Source of the DNA: DATDIC01 sp963777625
GTDB taxonomy: Bacteria; Pseudomonadota; Alphaproteobacteria; Acetobacterales; Acetobacteraceae
Reading direction: 5' to 3'
Length of the DNA stretch: 64,000 bases
NCBI GenBank assembly: GCA_963777625.1
Contig: CAVZRO010000005.1
Span: 186,001-250,000 of the forward strand
Under the pieces are notes generated by a model. The model did not search any database, was not told the origin of the DNA, and saw only the letters and a program-made list of their open reading frames with translations. A program made the position numbers and the translations under genes. Shown piece by piece: positions 45,883-56,900 of the stretch. Position 1 is the first letter of the stretch; every line of letters starts with the position of its first letter.

Positions 45883-46833
45883 CCGTGAGCCGGTCGTGGG
45901 CGGGACCCAACCGAGCAGCTGTGGCGGCCGAGAGCGACCCGAAACCTGCCGCAGCATGGCGGCGGCGTTCGCGGTGGTCAGTTTCATGTGGTCCCGCCAA
46001 GCCGAGCGGCCGGGTGGAACCGGGTCGAGGCCAAAATTGCGAAGCCGGCGGTTTATCGCGTAGACCCGTCCACTGTTTCGGACCGACCGCAGATCATAGT
46101 TCAGGCTTAATGCGACCGACACGGTATCGCCGTTCTGCGCCCAGTGCGGCGCCATGCTCGGTATATGTACGCCGCGGCCGCCGCGGAAGTCGTAGGTTAT
46201 CGCGTCGCCCTGGCGCGTGTCCTTGAACACGGCGCCGTTCGCATCGCCCGCGTAAAAATTTTCCAGCTCGTTGTCCGTGACCAAGGTTCGATCGGTCTGG
46301 TCAAATACCCGGAAAATTTTGTCTCCGGCGATTTGAAACAGAAAGTTTGTGTCCGCGTCGATGTGATACGCGGTGATCCGCCGCGGCGAAGCGACCAGGA
46401 TGGTTGCCCGCCCGACGATCACATCGTCACGCATCCGAACACCGGCCAGTTCCACCATGCGCGAAAGCAGCACGGTCACCGCCGGCCCCAGGACGGGATC
46501 CTGTTCGACATGCTTCAACATCACAAGCGAATCGTTGTGTTCAATGTCCGCGAGTGTGTCAGCCAGTGTACGGCCCCTCCCGACGCCCTTTTCCCACCGA
46601 TCGGACACGCCCACGGCGCCGCTGGAGCAGTAGCCGAATCCCGGTTTGTCGCCTTGTCGCACCGCGACATCAATCAGGCTGTCGCGGTTGAAGATTTCAC
46701 TCGCCGGCAGATCATGGCCAAACATGAAGCTGCGCAGGTTGTAGTTCTCGGAAAACCTATCCTCCGAGTCGATGCTTCGCACGCACCTGGCCGCGATGCT
46801 GGACCGTGCGTCAATTACTTCATGTTCCATCAT
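45877..46833 (-). CDS. JmjC/cupin_8-type Fe(II) oxygenase-like protein
   Basis: Probable tailoring enzyme of the NRPS-PKS product. Its start at 46833 overlaps the NRPS stop (ATGA), so the two are translated together. Residues 157-159 give HID (AYHIDADTNFLFQIAG), a His-x-Asp iron site on the double-stranded beta-helix; GGRGVHIPSMAPHWAQNGD supplies the distal His (H230 or H223). SVALSLNYD closes the barrel. It resembles JmjC-like 2-oxoglutarate dioxygenases that hydroxylate amino acids or peptides. The substrate could be the finished tripeptide or a tethered intermediate. A non-catalytic cupin is the alternative. Confidence 0.75.
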   Translation of the reverse strand: MMEHEVIDARSSIAARCVRSIDSEDRFSENYNLRSFMFGHDLPASEIFNRDSLIDVAVRQGDKPGFGYCSSGAVGVSDRWEKGVGRGRTLADTLADIEHNDSLVMLKHVEQDPVLGPAVTVLLSRMVELAGVRMRDDVIVGRATILVASPRRITAYHIDADTNFLFQIAGDKIFRVFDQTDRTLVTDNELENFYAGDANGAVFKDTRQGDAITYDFRGGRGVHIPSMAPHWAQNGDTVSVALSLNYDLRSVRNSGRVYAINRRLRNFGLDPVPPGRSAWRDHMKLTTANAAAMLRQVSGRSRPPQLLGWVPPTTGSRL

Positions 46834-49800
46834 TGGGGCTCGGCCCCAGCAAGCTCGCGCGTGTTGTCAAGGTGTCGTTCGGAAGCACCGGCAAACCTGG
46901 CGTGCTGCACCCCGACGGTGGCTTCGATATGCCGCGCCATGACCGACATCCCAGGTTCCTGAAACGCTGTGTAGTGGTCGCCGGGGACGACCACGAGGTC
47001 CGCGCCGCCGCTCGCGAACCCCTCCCACCCCAGCTTGGGATCCAGAAAAAGCCCGGCTGGCTCGGCCGCGCTGCGGAAAACCGTCATGCTGCCGTCGAAG
47101 CGGCCGGGCCGATACGCCTCGATGACCCGATTAAGATAGGTCACAAGCCAACGGTCGTATTGCTCGGCTGCGGCAAACCCGTGGTCAGCCGCGTCGTCAT
47201 GCTTCGGAAGCCGCAGCAGTTTGCGGAGAGTTTTGCGGTCGCCGAGGAATTTCCCGATCGCTTTGCGGCCCGCCCGAACCTCCGACCAATCGCCCAGGAC
47301 CAGCTTCGTTCGGTAGGACCAATTCGCCAGAAAGGACCTGATCCTGCTCTGGCCGCGCGCGTAGCCCGGAAGCCAAGTGTCCACCACCATGACGCGGGAA
47401 ACAACGTGGCCCGCTTCCTGCAGTTGGCGCGCAATCTCGAACGCGAGGACGCCGCCGTTGCACCAGCCGAGGAAGGCATACGGCCCTTTCGGTTGCAGGC
47501 GTTGCAGCAATTCGATGTATTGATGGGCGATCTCTTCGACGGTGGCTGGAAGCGGGCCTTTCGGGAATGCGGGGTCGAATAGCTGCAGTGCCGTCAGCGG
47601 CAGTGCGGCGGTCAGCCGCCGCGCCAGCGTCAGGTAAATTCCGGTGTTGTTGATGGCGAAGATTCCCGGAGCATCGCTCCTGGGTTGAAATCGAACGATC
47701 TGACGGAAATCGAATTGTCGATGCTCGCGCACCTCGACCAGTTTCTTGAAGGCCCCAAAACTAGGCGCATCAAACAGCGCGGACAGATTTATCCGGCATC
47801 CAAAAGCTGCTTCCACCCGCGCCAGCAGACGTGCCGCCACCAGGGAATGTCCGCCAAGGTCGAAGAAATCGTCGGTATCATTGACGGTCTCCACCCCCAA
47901 CACCGAGCACCAGACCTCGCGAAGGCGGGTTTCGATCTCGCTCGCGGGCTGCGGCGGCGGCGGCGGATCGGGGTGCAAAGCCTTGGGGATGGAACGGTGC
48001 AGAGCCTTATGATCGATCTTCCCATTCGGCAGCCGCGGGATTGCCTCGACGGCGACAAGTGCGGCCGGCCGCATATAGGCTGGCAAGGCATAAGCAAGCT
48101 GAGAGCGCAGCTCATCCACCACGCGCTCGCGACGTTCCATGCCCTCGGCGGAGAGTTGCACATAGGCGAATATCGCCGGCTCGTCAGAGGCTCCTGCGTC
48201 TACCACGGCCACGGCGTTGCGCACAGCCCAGTGTCTCAGCAGGACCGCTTCCAGTTCCGACAACTCGATGCGGTAGCCACGGATTTTCACCTGGCTGTCT
48301 CCTCGGCCGAGGAATTGCCAACGTCCTTCGCCCAGCATGCGGACCATATCGCCGGTACGATAGACTTTTCGATCGGGAAGGTTGCGGAACTTATCCGGGA
48401 TGAAGCGCTCGCGCGTCAGTTCCGGCATGTCCCAGTAGCCGACAGCGACGCCGTCACCGCCGATCAGCAATTCGCCGATCGCGCCCAGGGGCACCGGTTC
48501 ATTGTGGTAGTCAACGACGTAGAACTGGGTGTTCGCTATCGGCGCCCCGATCGTAACCGTTGCATCGAGGCCGATCCGCTGCACCGCCGACCACACCGTC
48601 GTCTCGGTTGGCCCATACATGTTCCACAACTCGGGACTGCGGGCCAGAAGCTGCTTTGCCAGATCCGCAGGCAATGCCTCGCCGCCGCTCAGCATCCGAA
48701 GTCGGGGGAAGCCGTCCCAGCCTGCCTCCAGCAGCAACCGCCATGTTGTTGGTGTCGCTTGCAGAACGCGCGCGCCGGACCGTTGTATCAGGGACAGCAG
48801 CAAACGCCCGTCCCGCGCGGTTTCCTCGTCGGCGATAACCACCGCGGCCCCGACCGTCAGCGGCAGAAAAAGCTCCAGTATCGAGATATCGAAGCAGATG
48901 GTCGTCAACGCGACGATGGTATCCTGCGAACCAAACCCAGGCCTCTCGCGCATGGCGCAAAGGAAGTTCGTCAGCGCCCGGTGGGGTATCTGCACGCCCT
49001 TGGGCTGGCCGGTCGATCCCGATGTGAACATGATGTACGCGGTGTCTTCGGGCAGCGCCATCGGCAAACTGTTGCTGTCGCCGCCGCCCCCGCTCGATTC
49101 CTGCATCGTGATGACCGGCAGGGATGTGTCCGGCAATGACAATTCGGATGAGTTCGCAATGATGGCGGACATATTGGATTGCTGGATGATTTGCTGGAGC
49201 CGTCCGGCGGGATAGACAGGATCAAGCGGAATATAGGCGCTTCCGGCCTTCATGACCGCCAGCGGCGCGATGACGAGGCTCGCCGATCGCTTGACGAACA
49301 CGCCGATCCTTGCTCCGGGACCGATCGTGCGCAGCAGCCTTGCCGCAAGTACGTTCGACCTCCGCTCAACCTCTCGGTAGCTTAGCTTCCGGGCGCCATC
49401 GACGATTGCGGTTGCCTCGGGGGTTTGCAAAGCCTGCTGATTGAAAAGCCGCGGCAACGTCAGATGGCGCGGATAATCCGTGGCGGGCGGATTGCACGCA
49501 AAGAGCAGATGCTGACGCTCCGTCTCGTTTAGGATCGGCATTTTCGATACAGGAAGCGATGGGTCAGCCGCCACCGCAGCAAGAACGTTGCAGAAATGCT
49601 GTAACAAGCGGTCAATCGTGGTCGCGTCGTACAGCGCGATGTTGAACTCGCAAGACGCCCGCCAGCCCTCCGGGCGCTCCACCATGAAGAAATTCAGGTC
49701 ATACATGGCCCCGGCGGAATACGACGGGATATCAACAAGCCGGAACTTTCCGTAATCGGCGTTTTCGACAAATGACCGCTGGAAAATGAAGTTGGTCGAA

Positions 49801-50909
49801 AGCACCGCGTTATGTCCCGGGTACCGCTTCGGTTTTAGCAGCTCGATGATTTTTTCCAGCGGGATCGCTTCATGCTCCAGCGCGTCGGCGACCACCTTCC
49901 GAACCCGCCCGAGCAGAGTGACGAAACTCGGATCGCCGGAAACATCCGTGCGCAGGACGATCGTGTTGATAAAAAGCCCGACCAGACTTTCGACCTCGAC
50001 AAATTCCCGGCCAGCCACTTGCGTGCCGAGTATGATATCCTCCGCTCCGGTATATCGGTGCAGCAAGCTCAACAGCGCGGCGAGTGCCACCATGAACATG
50101 GTGCAGCCGTGCTCGCGGGCGACGGCGCGGAGGGCGTCGGACAGCGGACGCTCCAGCAAGACTGACCGTATCGAAGCCGCAGTCGACTGCGCCGGCCGTC
50201 GAGGGTGGTCGCTCTCGAGCTGGAAATAGCCCATGCCGTCAAGCGTACGGGACCAGAAATCCACCTCTTTTCGCAACCCTTCCGCGGCGACGAAATCCCG
50301 TTGCCAGCAGGCGAAGTCGCCATAGCTCAGCGGCAGCTCCGGCAAGTCCGGCAATTTGCCCGCGCGCAATGCCGCGCAAACCGTTCCCAGTTCCCTGGCA
50401 ATCAGTCCGATCGACCAGCCGTCACACACTGAATGATGGGTCGTTACCAACAGGACGGCAACGTCGGTCCGCACCTGGACATGTGTCATGCGAATAAGCG
50501 GGGCAACTGCAAGATCGAACGAGCGGCGCGCTTCGGCGTGGGCGATGCGGTCACATTCAGCCAGAGCGTCCTGCTCGGGCAGTACCGTCAGATCCACCGA
50601 GGGGACGCGAACATGCACGGCGGCATGCACGACCTGAACCGGTTCGCCGTCCGCCTCAACAAATACCGTTCTTAACGGCGCATGCCGTGCAATGATGAAC
50701 TCAAACGCCTGCTGGATCAGCGCAACAGGCAGCTCCCCCTCGATCCGCCACCTGACGGCGACATTCAAGGCTGGATTTCCCGGATCGAGCCGGTCGAGCA
50801 CCCAGAAGCGCTGCTGCGCCAGAGTCGTGGGAAACCGCATCCCATGCTGCGTGGCAGCCGGGATCCCAGGATCGGAGTCGATCAGCGTTGTTGCAGCGGT
50901 TGGCACCAT
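46830..50909 (-). CDS. NRPS terminal module, C-A-T-TE (predicted glycine)
   Basis: Intact 1359-residue megasynthase. Condensation domain about 25-460 with HHSVCDG (158-164) complete. Adenylation domain about 490-1000: FTSGSTGQPKG, CFDISILELF, NMYGPTETT and NGKID; aligning by eye to GrsA gives the ten-residue code DILQLGMVWK, one or two changes from the known Gly code DILQLGLIWK. Carrier Ser 1022 lies in FFDLGGHSL. Thioesterase about 1060-1340 has GWCNGG, a cysteine (residue 1150, codon 47460-47462) where serine is usual, with Asp in VVDTWLPG and His in PGDHYTAF. It starts 26 bases after the preceding module gene ends and finishes the assembly line. Confidence 0.92.
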   Translation of the reverse strand: MVPTAATTLIDSDPGIPAATQHGMRFPTTLAQQRFWVLDRLDPGNPALNVAVRWRIEGELPVALIQQAFEFIIARHAPLRTVFVEADGEPVQVVHAAVHVRVPSVDLTVLPEQDALAECDRIAHAEARRSFDLAVAPLIRMTHVQVRTDVAVLLVTTHHSVCDGWSIGLIARELGTVCAALRAGKLPDLPELPLSYGDFACWQRDFVAAEGLRKEVDFWSRTLDGMGYFQLESDHPRRPAQSTAASIRSVLLERPLSDALRAVAREHGCTMFMVALAALLSLLHRYTGAEDIILGTQVAGREFVEVESLVGLFINTIVLRTDVSGDPSFVTLLGRVRKVVADALEHEAIPLEKIIELLKPKRYPGHNAVLSTNFIFQRSFVENADYGKFRLVDIPSYSAGAMYDLNFFMVERPEGWRASCEFNIALYDATTIDRLLQHFCNVLAAVAADPSLPVSKMPILNETERQHLLFACNPPATDYPRHLTLPRLFNQQALQTPEATAIVDGARKLSYREVERRSNVLAARLLRTIGPGARIGVFVKRSASLVIAPLAVMKAGSAYIPLDPVYPAGRLQQIIQQSNMSAIIANSSELSLPDTSLPVITMQESSGGGGDSNSLPMALPEDTAYIMFTSGSTGQPKGVQIPHRALTNFLCAMRERPGFGSQDTIVALTTICFDISILELFLPLTVGAAVVIADEETARDGRLLLSLIQRSGARVLQATPTTWRLLLEAGWDGFPRLRMLSGGEALPADLAKQLLARSPELWNMYGPTETTVWSAVQRIGLDATVTIGAPIANTQFYVVDYHNEPVPLGAIGELLIGGDGVAVGYWDMPELTRERFIPDKFRNLPDRKVYRTGDMVRMLGEGRWQFLGRGDSQVKIRGYRIELSELEAVLLRHWAVRNAVAVVDAGASDEPAIFAYVQLSAEGMERRERVVDELRSQLAYALPAYMRPAALVAVEAIPRLPNGKIDHKALHRSIPKALHPDPPPPPQPASEIETRLREVWCSVLGVETVNDTDDFFDLGGHSLVAARLLARVEAAFGCRINLSALFDAPSFGAFKKLVEVREHRQFDFRQIVRFQPRSDAPGIFAINNTGIYLTLARRLTAALPLTALQLFDPAFPKGPLPATVEEIAHQYIELLQRLQPKGPYAFLGWCNGGVLAFEIARQLQEAGHVVSRVMVVDTWLPGYARGQSRIRSFLANWSYRTKLVLGDWSEVRAGRKAIGKFLGDRKTLRKLLRLPKHDDAADHGFAAAEQYDRWLVTYLNRVIEAYRPGRFDGSMTVFRSAAEPAGLFLDPKLGWEGFASGGADLVVVPGDHYTAFQEPGMSVMARHIEATVGVQHARFAGASERHLDNTRELAGAEPQ

Positions 50910-50935
50910 CTCTATGATTCACACAGGCGGTTCAT

Positions 50936-53900
50936 CTAGGCCGACAATCCAACCTGACGGGAGCGCTGGAATTCGCGCAGCGAGATGGCGGCTCCCTTTT
51001 CTCCTGAACTGGCGGAATCGCTGGGCGCCGCTTCCAGCACCGCCGCCAGCTCCGCGACCGTCCGATGGTCCAGAAGCTGTCGTGCGCTGATCCGTAATCC
51101 CTGGCCGTTGGCCCGCGCGGCAATCTGAAACAGGTGGATGGAATCGGCGCCCAGCCGGAACAATTCATCGTTCCGGCCGACCCGTTCCACCTTCAGGACG
51201 TCAGCCCAGATTGACGCCAGCGTTGTCTCAAGCGGCGTTTCCGGCGGCAGGAACGTGTCGCCGGATGCCAGGGGCTCGCCCGGGGCGGGCAGCGCGTCAC
51301 GGTCCAATTTGCCGTTGGCGGTGATCGGAAGACTGGAAAGATGGACCCACCGCGACGGGATCATGTAGTCCGGAAGTTGATCGGCGATGCTGGCGCGCAA
51401 CGTCTCTTCCGGCGTCGGCGCGCCCGGACGCTCGACGACATAGCCCACCAGCATGGGCTTGCCGGGCACATCGTTCCGCAACAGCACGGCCGCAGCCGCG
51501 ACGCCGGCATGGCGCATCAGCGCCGCCTCGATCTCGCCGAGCTCGATGCGGAACCCGCGCAACTTCACCTGGCTGTCCAGCCGGCCGAGCAGTTGGATCT
51601 CGCCGCCGGGAAGCCGCCGCGCGAGATCGCCGGTACGATACAGTCGCCGGCTGAGACCAAACGGATCGGCAATGAACTTTTCCGCCGTCAGGTCATCGCG
51701 CCGGAAATATCCGTTGGCGACACCGTCGCCCCCGATATGCAGTTCGCCCGTCACGCCAGCCGGCGCCGGCTCCCCATAGCGATCGAGGACATGCAACTGG
51801 GTGTTGGCAATCGGCGAGCCGATGGTGATCGGACCGTTGGCGGGGGTGATTTCCGCGCAGGACGACCACACCGTGGTCTCGGTCGGGCCATACATGTTCC
51901 ATAGCGACCCGCCGCCCGCCAGCAGCCGGTCCGCCAGGTCACGTGGCAGCGGCTCGCCCCCGCAAAGCATCTTGAAGCCAGGCCACGAGCTAAATCCCGC
52001 CTCCAACAGCATGCGCCATGTGGTCGGCGTGGCCTGCATCACATTGGCCGCGGTGGCCTTCAGCGTCGCCAGCAGTTTGAACCCGTCGAGAACGTCCCCC
52101 CGCTCCGCGATCGCGACCGACGCCCCGACCGACAACGGCAGGAAGAGCTCCAGAGCCGCGATATCAAACGCGATCGTCGTCACGGCAAGCAGCGTGTCGG
52201 GCGCCTGCAGGCCGGGTGTCTTCGCCATGGCGCAGAGCAGGTTCACCAGAGACCGCTGGCTGACCTCCACGCCCTTCGGCGATCCGGTGGAACCAGACGT
52301 AAAGATCACATATGCGGCGGCATCCGCGCCCAGAGCGCCTGGACCCCCGGTGGCAGGCTGCACCGCCGGCCTGGATCCGATCGTGTCACGCTCCCGCACG
52401 ATATCGATCATGGCAACGCCAGGAGCCAGCGGCGCAATATTCAGCGAGCCGTCGGTCAGCAGCGCCGCGACATCGGCTTCCGCCAGACTGGTGCGAATAC
52501 GAGCGGCCGGATGCAACGGATCGAGCGGCACATAGGCGCAGCCCGCTTTCCACACCGCCAACAGGGCAACCAGCATGTCCACCGAGCGATCGACCAGAAC
52601 CCCGACCCGCGCTGGGGCCGAGCCGATCCTGCGCGCGCAGATGCTGCGCCAGCCGGTTGGCCCGTTCGTTGATCTCGCGATAGGTGAACGCCTCCCCGCG
52701 GAACATCACCGCCCGCGCGTCAGGCTGCCGCGCGGCCCAGGCGTTGATCAGGTCAGGCACGCACATATCCCGCGGATAGGCGGCCGCGGTGGCGTTGCCC
52801 GCGGTGATGAGCCGATCCCGCTCTGCCGCCGGAACATATGGTATGCGTACCGACCGGACCAGACACATCAACGGTCACGGCCTCCAGCAGGGCTTCGTAA
52901 TACCGCAGCCAGCGGTCGATGGTGCCGGCATCGAACAGGTCGCTGTTATAATCGCAATCTATGCGCAGGCCATCGTCCGATTCAATCACGTTCCAGAACA
53001 TATCAAAATTGACGTATGCCTTGGGGTTCGGCGTCACCTCGATATCCAGCCCGGCGGCATGCAGGTTGTCGGCCAGCCGTTCCAGGTTGAACTGGATCTC
53101 GGTCAGCGGCAGCCGATTCGGCTGCCGCGGCAGCGCCAGCTTGCGAACGATCGTGCCCAGCGTGCATTCCTGGTGCTCATAAGCGTCGAGCACCTGCTTG
53201 CCGACCGCACGGAGATGGTCGGCAAACGACGTATCCGCGTTCCATCCGCCGCGGATCGGCAGGAAGTTGACGCAGTGGCCGACCAGTTGCTTGTCTTCGA
53301 CCAGCGACTGCCCCGCGGTGGGAACCGCGACCACCAGGTCCTCAATCCCCGCCAACCGCCCCATGAGCGCTTCGAAAGCGGCGAGCAGCGCCACGAACAA
53401 CGTGCAGCCAGTGCGCGCGCCGGCACTCTTGACCGCCCGGTAAAGCGCCTTGTCGATGCGATGGCATCGCGTGCCGCCGGCGTAGGTCCGTTGCGCCAGG
53501 CGCGGGCGGTCAGTCGGCAGGTCGATCGGCTGAATCGGTTGCGCGAACTGCCCGAGCCAATACGCCTCTATCGCTTGGCGCTCCGCGGGGTCACGTCGGG
53601 CCTGGCCTTCCGCATACTCGGTGAACGCCAGCACCGGTGGCTGATCAGGCTGACCCGCGCCGCGCAACGACGCGTAAAATCCGGCCAGCTCGTTGATGAC
53701 CACATTCAGCGACCAGCCATCGCAAACGATGTGATGGGCGGTCAGCACCAGCGCGTGCGACTCGGGCGCCAGCTTGAACAGGCGCACGCGAATGGGTGGA
53801 CCCTCGACGAGATCGAATGGTGTCCGCGCATCTTCCTCGATATACGATGCCAGCACAGCTTCCGCCGACCGGCCGGCGACGCCGGCGGCATCCACGATCG

Positions 53901-56900
53901 AAACATCGAAACCCGGCGACCCGCCAGCCGACATGTACTCGCCGGTCGGGCTGAAGCGGAGCCGAAGCGCGTCATGCCGGGCGGCGACTTGCGCCAGCGC
54001 GGCGGCCAGCGCGGCCTGGTCAAGCTGGCCGTTCAGCCGCAGCGTAACCAACTCGTTGAACGCGCAGGATGCCGCGTCCCCCATCTGCGCGGACAGCCAG
54101 ATCTCGACCTGACTTTCGGTCAGCGCCACCGCCCGCGCCGCGGCACCGGTTGCCGCCGCGTCGGCCTTGACGATGCCGGCCTCCGCCATCTCGTTCAGGC
54201 TGTCGGCAAACGCCGCGATGATCGTGGCGATGTCCGCTTCGCTGAGCGCGGTGGTCAGGAACAGCGGAAAGCCGTCCTGAACGTGAATGCCGCGGTCGCG
54301 CAGATGATAGAACAGCAATCCCGCCAGTGGATCGTCGGCGTGCAAGCTGAAATAGAGGAAGCTCGAATACCGCTCGACCTTCGCCGCCATACCGTGCCGG
54401 CGGAACAGATCGTCCAGCGCAACCGCCAGTCCCTCCGCGCGCTGCGCCATCTGCTCCTGCAGCGCCGGCCCGTGCGCTTTCAGGTGCTGCAGGACGGCTC
54501 GCACCGCCGCCAGCGTCAGCGGATGCCGGACGAACGTACCGGCAAAGAACGTGACGCCCACTTCGGGAACCGAATCGTCGCCGTAATTCCAGGCGCCGCC
54601 GTCCAGCGCATCCATGAACCTGGCTTTGCCAGCGAGAATGCCGATCGGCATCCCGCCGCCGATAATCTTGCCATAGGTTGCCAGATCCGCGCGGATGCCG
54701 GTGACCGCCTGCATTCCTCCTGGATGGACGCGAAATCCGGTCACGATTTCATCCATGATGAAGGCCGTTCCGGACGCTTCCGTGATCTCGCGAAGGGCGC
54801 GCAGGAAATCGTATGGCCGCAGATCGGGATGCCGGCTCTGCACCGGCTCCACGATGACCGCCGCCAGATCCTCCGCGTTCGCTTTCACCCACTCGAGCGC
54901 GGCCGCGGTGGCATAGTCCAGCACGACGATGTTCTCCACCGCCGAGGCGGGAATGCCGGACGCGATCGGCACCGATCGCGGCGCGCCGTCCGCCCTTCCG
55001 CCGCGGCGCACCAGCACTTCGTCGAACTGGCCATGATACGCGCCGCTGAACATGACGACCTTGGTGCGCCCGGTCACCGCGCGGGCCACGCGCAGCGCCG
55101 CCATCACCGCTTCGGAACCGGTGTTGCAGAACGTCATCCGCTCGTTGCCGGTGATCTCGGTAAACAACGCCGCGACCTCGCCGGAAAATTCGGCCTGCGG
55201 TCCGGTGGCAAACCCTTTGTCCAACTGCTCGCGCAACGCCGCGGTGACAAAGTCGGCGGCATGGCCGAACGCCGTCGGACCATAGCCGTTCACCAGATCG
55301 ATATACTCGTTGCCGTCCACGTCCGACAGCCGGGAGCCGTGCGAATGCACGCAAACGATCGGATAGACCAGCTCCTTCCACTCCGGCCTGAAGCCGGCAG
55401 CCGCGCGCGGATCGGCAAGCACCGGCCGATACGTCGCCGTCACTTTCTTCGAGCCGGCGGTTTTCGCGGTCAGCCGCCGCACCAGCGTGTCGATATGCTG
55501 CCGCTGCGCCGGCGCGATATCCTCGGCGCCAGGCTTCTGCACCGGTCGATACGCCTGAAACCGGGAAGGCCGCTGCTCCGGTTCGGGCAGCGCCGCGGCG
55601 GCGATCGGCGGCCGGCGGCGGCCGGCGCCGAGCGCTGGCGTCGCGGCACGGTCGAGCAGGCGAAGCGATCCGCTGCAACGCATCGAGCTGCTGCTGGATC
55701 AGGCCCGACATAGCCTCGACCTGGGCCCGCATCAGCGCGGCGACGCCATCCGTCGCGCCGGTGGCAATCGGCGGCAGCGTGCCAGCCACTGCGCCCGCCG
55801 ACCCGCCCGATCGCACCGGCGGCGAAACCGCGGCGGCGGCCGGCGCCGGTTCCATCGGCGGCGCTACAGCAGGGGCAGCGACAGGGGCAGCAACTGCGGC
55901 GGCAACCGGGCTATGGTCCCGCAGGAACTGAGCGAGTTCCGGGATCGTCGATAACTGGCCCAGAAGCTGGCGGAACGCGACCTTCACCTTGAACCGGGCT
56001 TGCAACTGCTGGGCGACCTGACTGAGCAGCAGCGAGTCGAAACCCATCTCCAGGAAGGTCGTGGACGGCGCGGCGTCGCCCACGCTGGCGCCCGAAATGT
56101 CTTCCAGGATGGACGCGATCGTCCGCCCGATATGATCAACGGCGGACTCGGAGCGCGGCTCCAGCCTGGTGTCGCTGGGCGGGGATACATCCATCGCTTG
56201 CTCTCTCATCGCAGTATCGGTCGCGGTTCCGCCGCTCGGCTCGGTCCAATTGCGCGCGGGCGGTTCAACCCAGTAGCGCCGCCGTTCAAACGGATAGGTC
56301 GGCAACGGCACCCGCATCCGCGGCGCCGCGGCGATGGCGTCCCAGTCGATGTCGACACCATTCACCCACAGCTTCCCGGCCGCACCCAGGATGGTTTCAT
56401 CATCCGCTACCCGCCTGCTCACGTCCGGCAGTGAACTGATGATCTTCCCCGCGCGCTCGTGCGCCGTCTGCGCCGCCAGGCTCGACAACGTGTTGCCGGG
56501 ACCGTTCTCCAGCAGGATCGGCGCGCTTGCCGCCATCAGCGTCCGGATGCCGGCGGCAAATCGCACCGGCTCCCGCGCATGTCGCGCCCAGTACCCGGAT
56601 GAGGCCGCCTGCTCCGCGCCGATCCAGTCCCCGGTGACGGTGGATACCCAGGGCACGCGCGGTTCGCCGAGCGGAACGCGGCTGACATGCTCCATCAACG
56701 GCGCGATCACCGGTTCCATCATGGCCGAATGGAAAGCGTGCGACGTATGCAGCCGGCGATAGCTGACGCCGGTCGCCTCCAGCCGCGCTTCCATGGCGCC
56801 GATCGCGTCGATCGGCCCGGCCACGACGCAATGACTGGGACCGTTGATCGCCGCGAGTGATACCGAATCCCCGAGCAGCGGCGCGATCTCGGCTTCCGGA

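Noticed and set aside
52789..55713. Long plus-strand open frame (974 codons) opposite the PKS-NRPS gene
   Set aside because: It is an antisense shadow of high-GC coding DNA: Arg/Gln/His-rich, no domain motif, and the minus strand carries clear NRPS and aminotransferase motifs.
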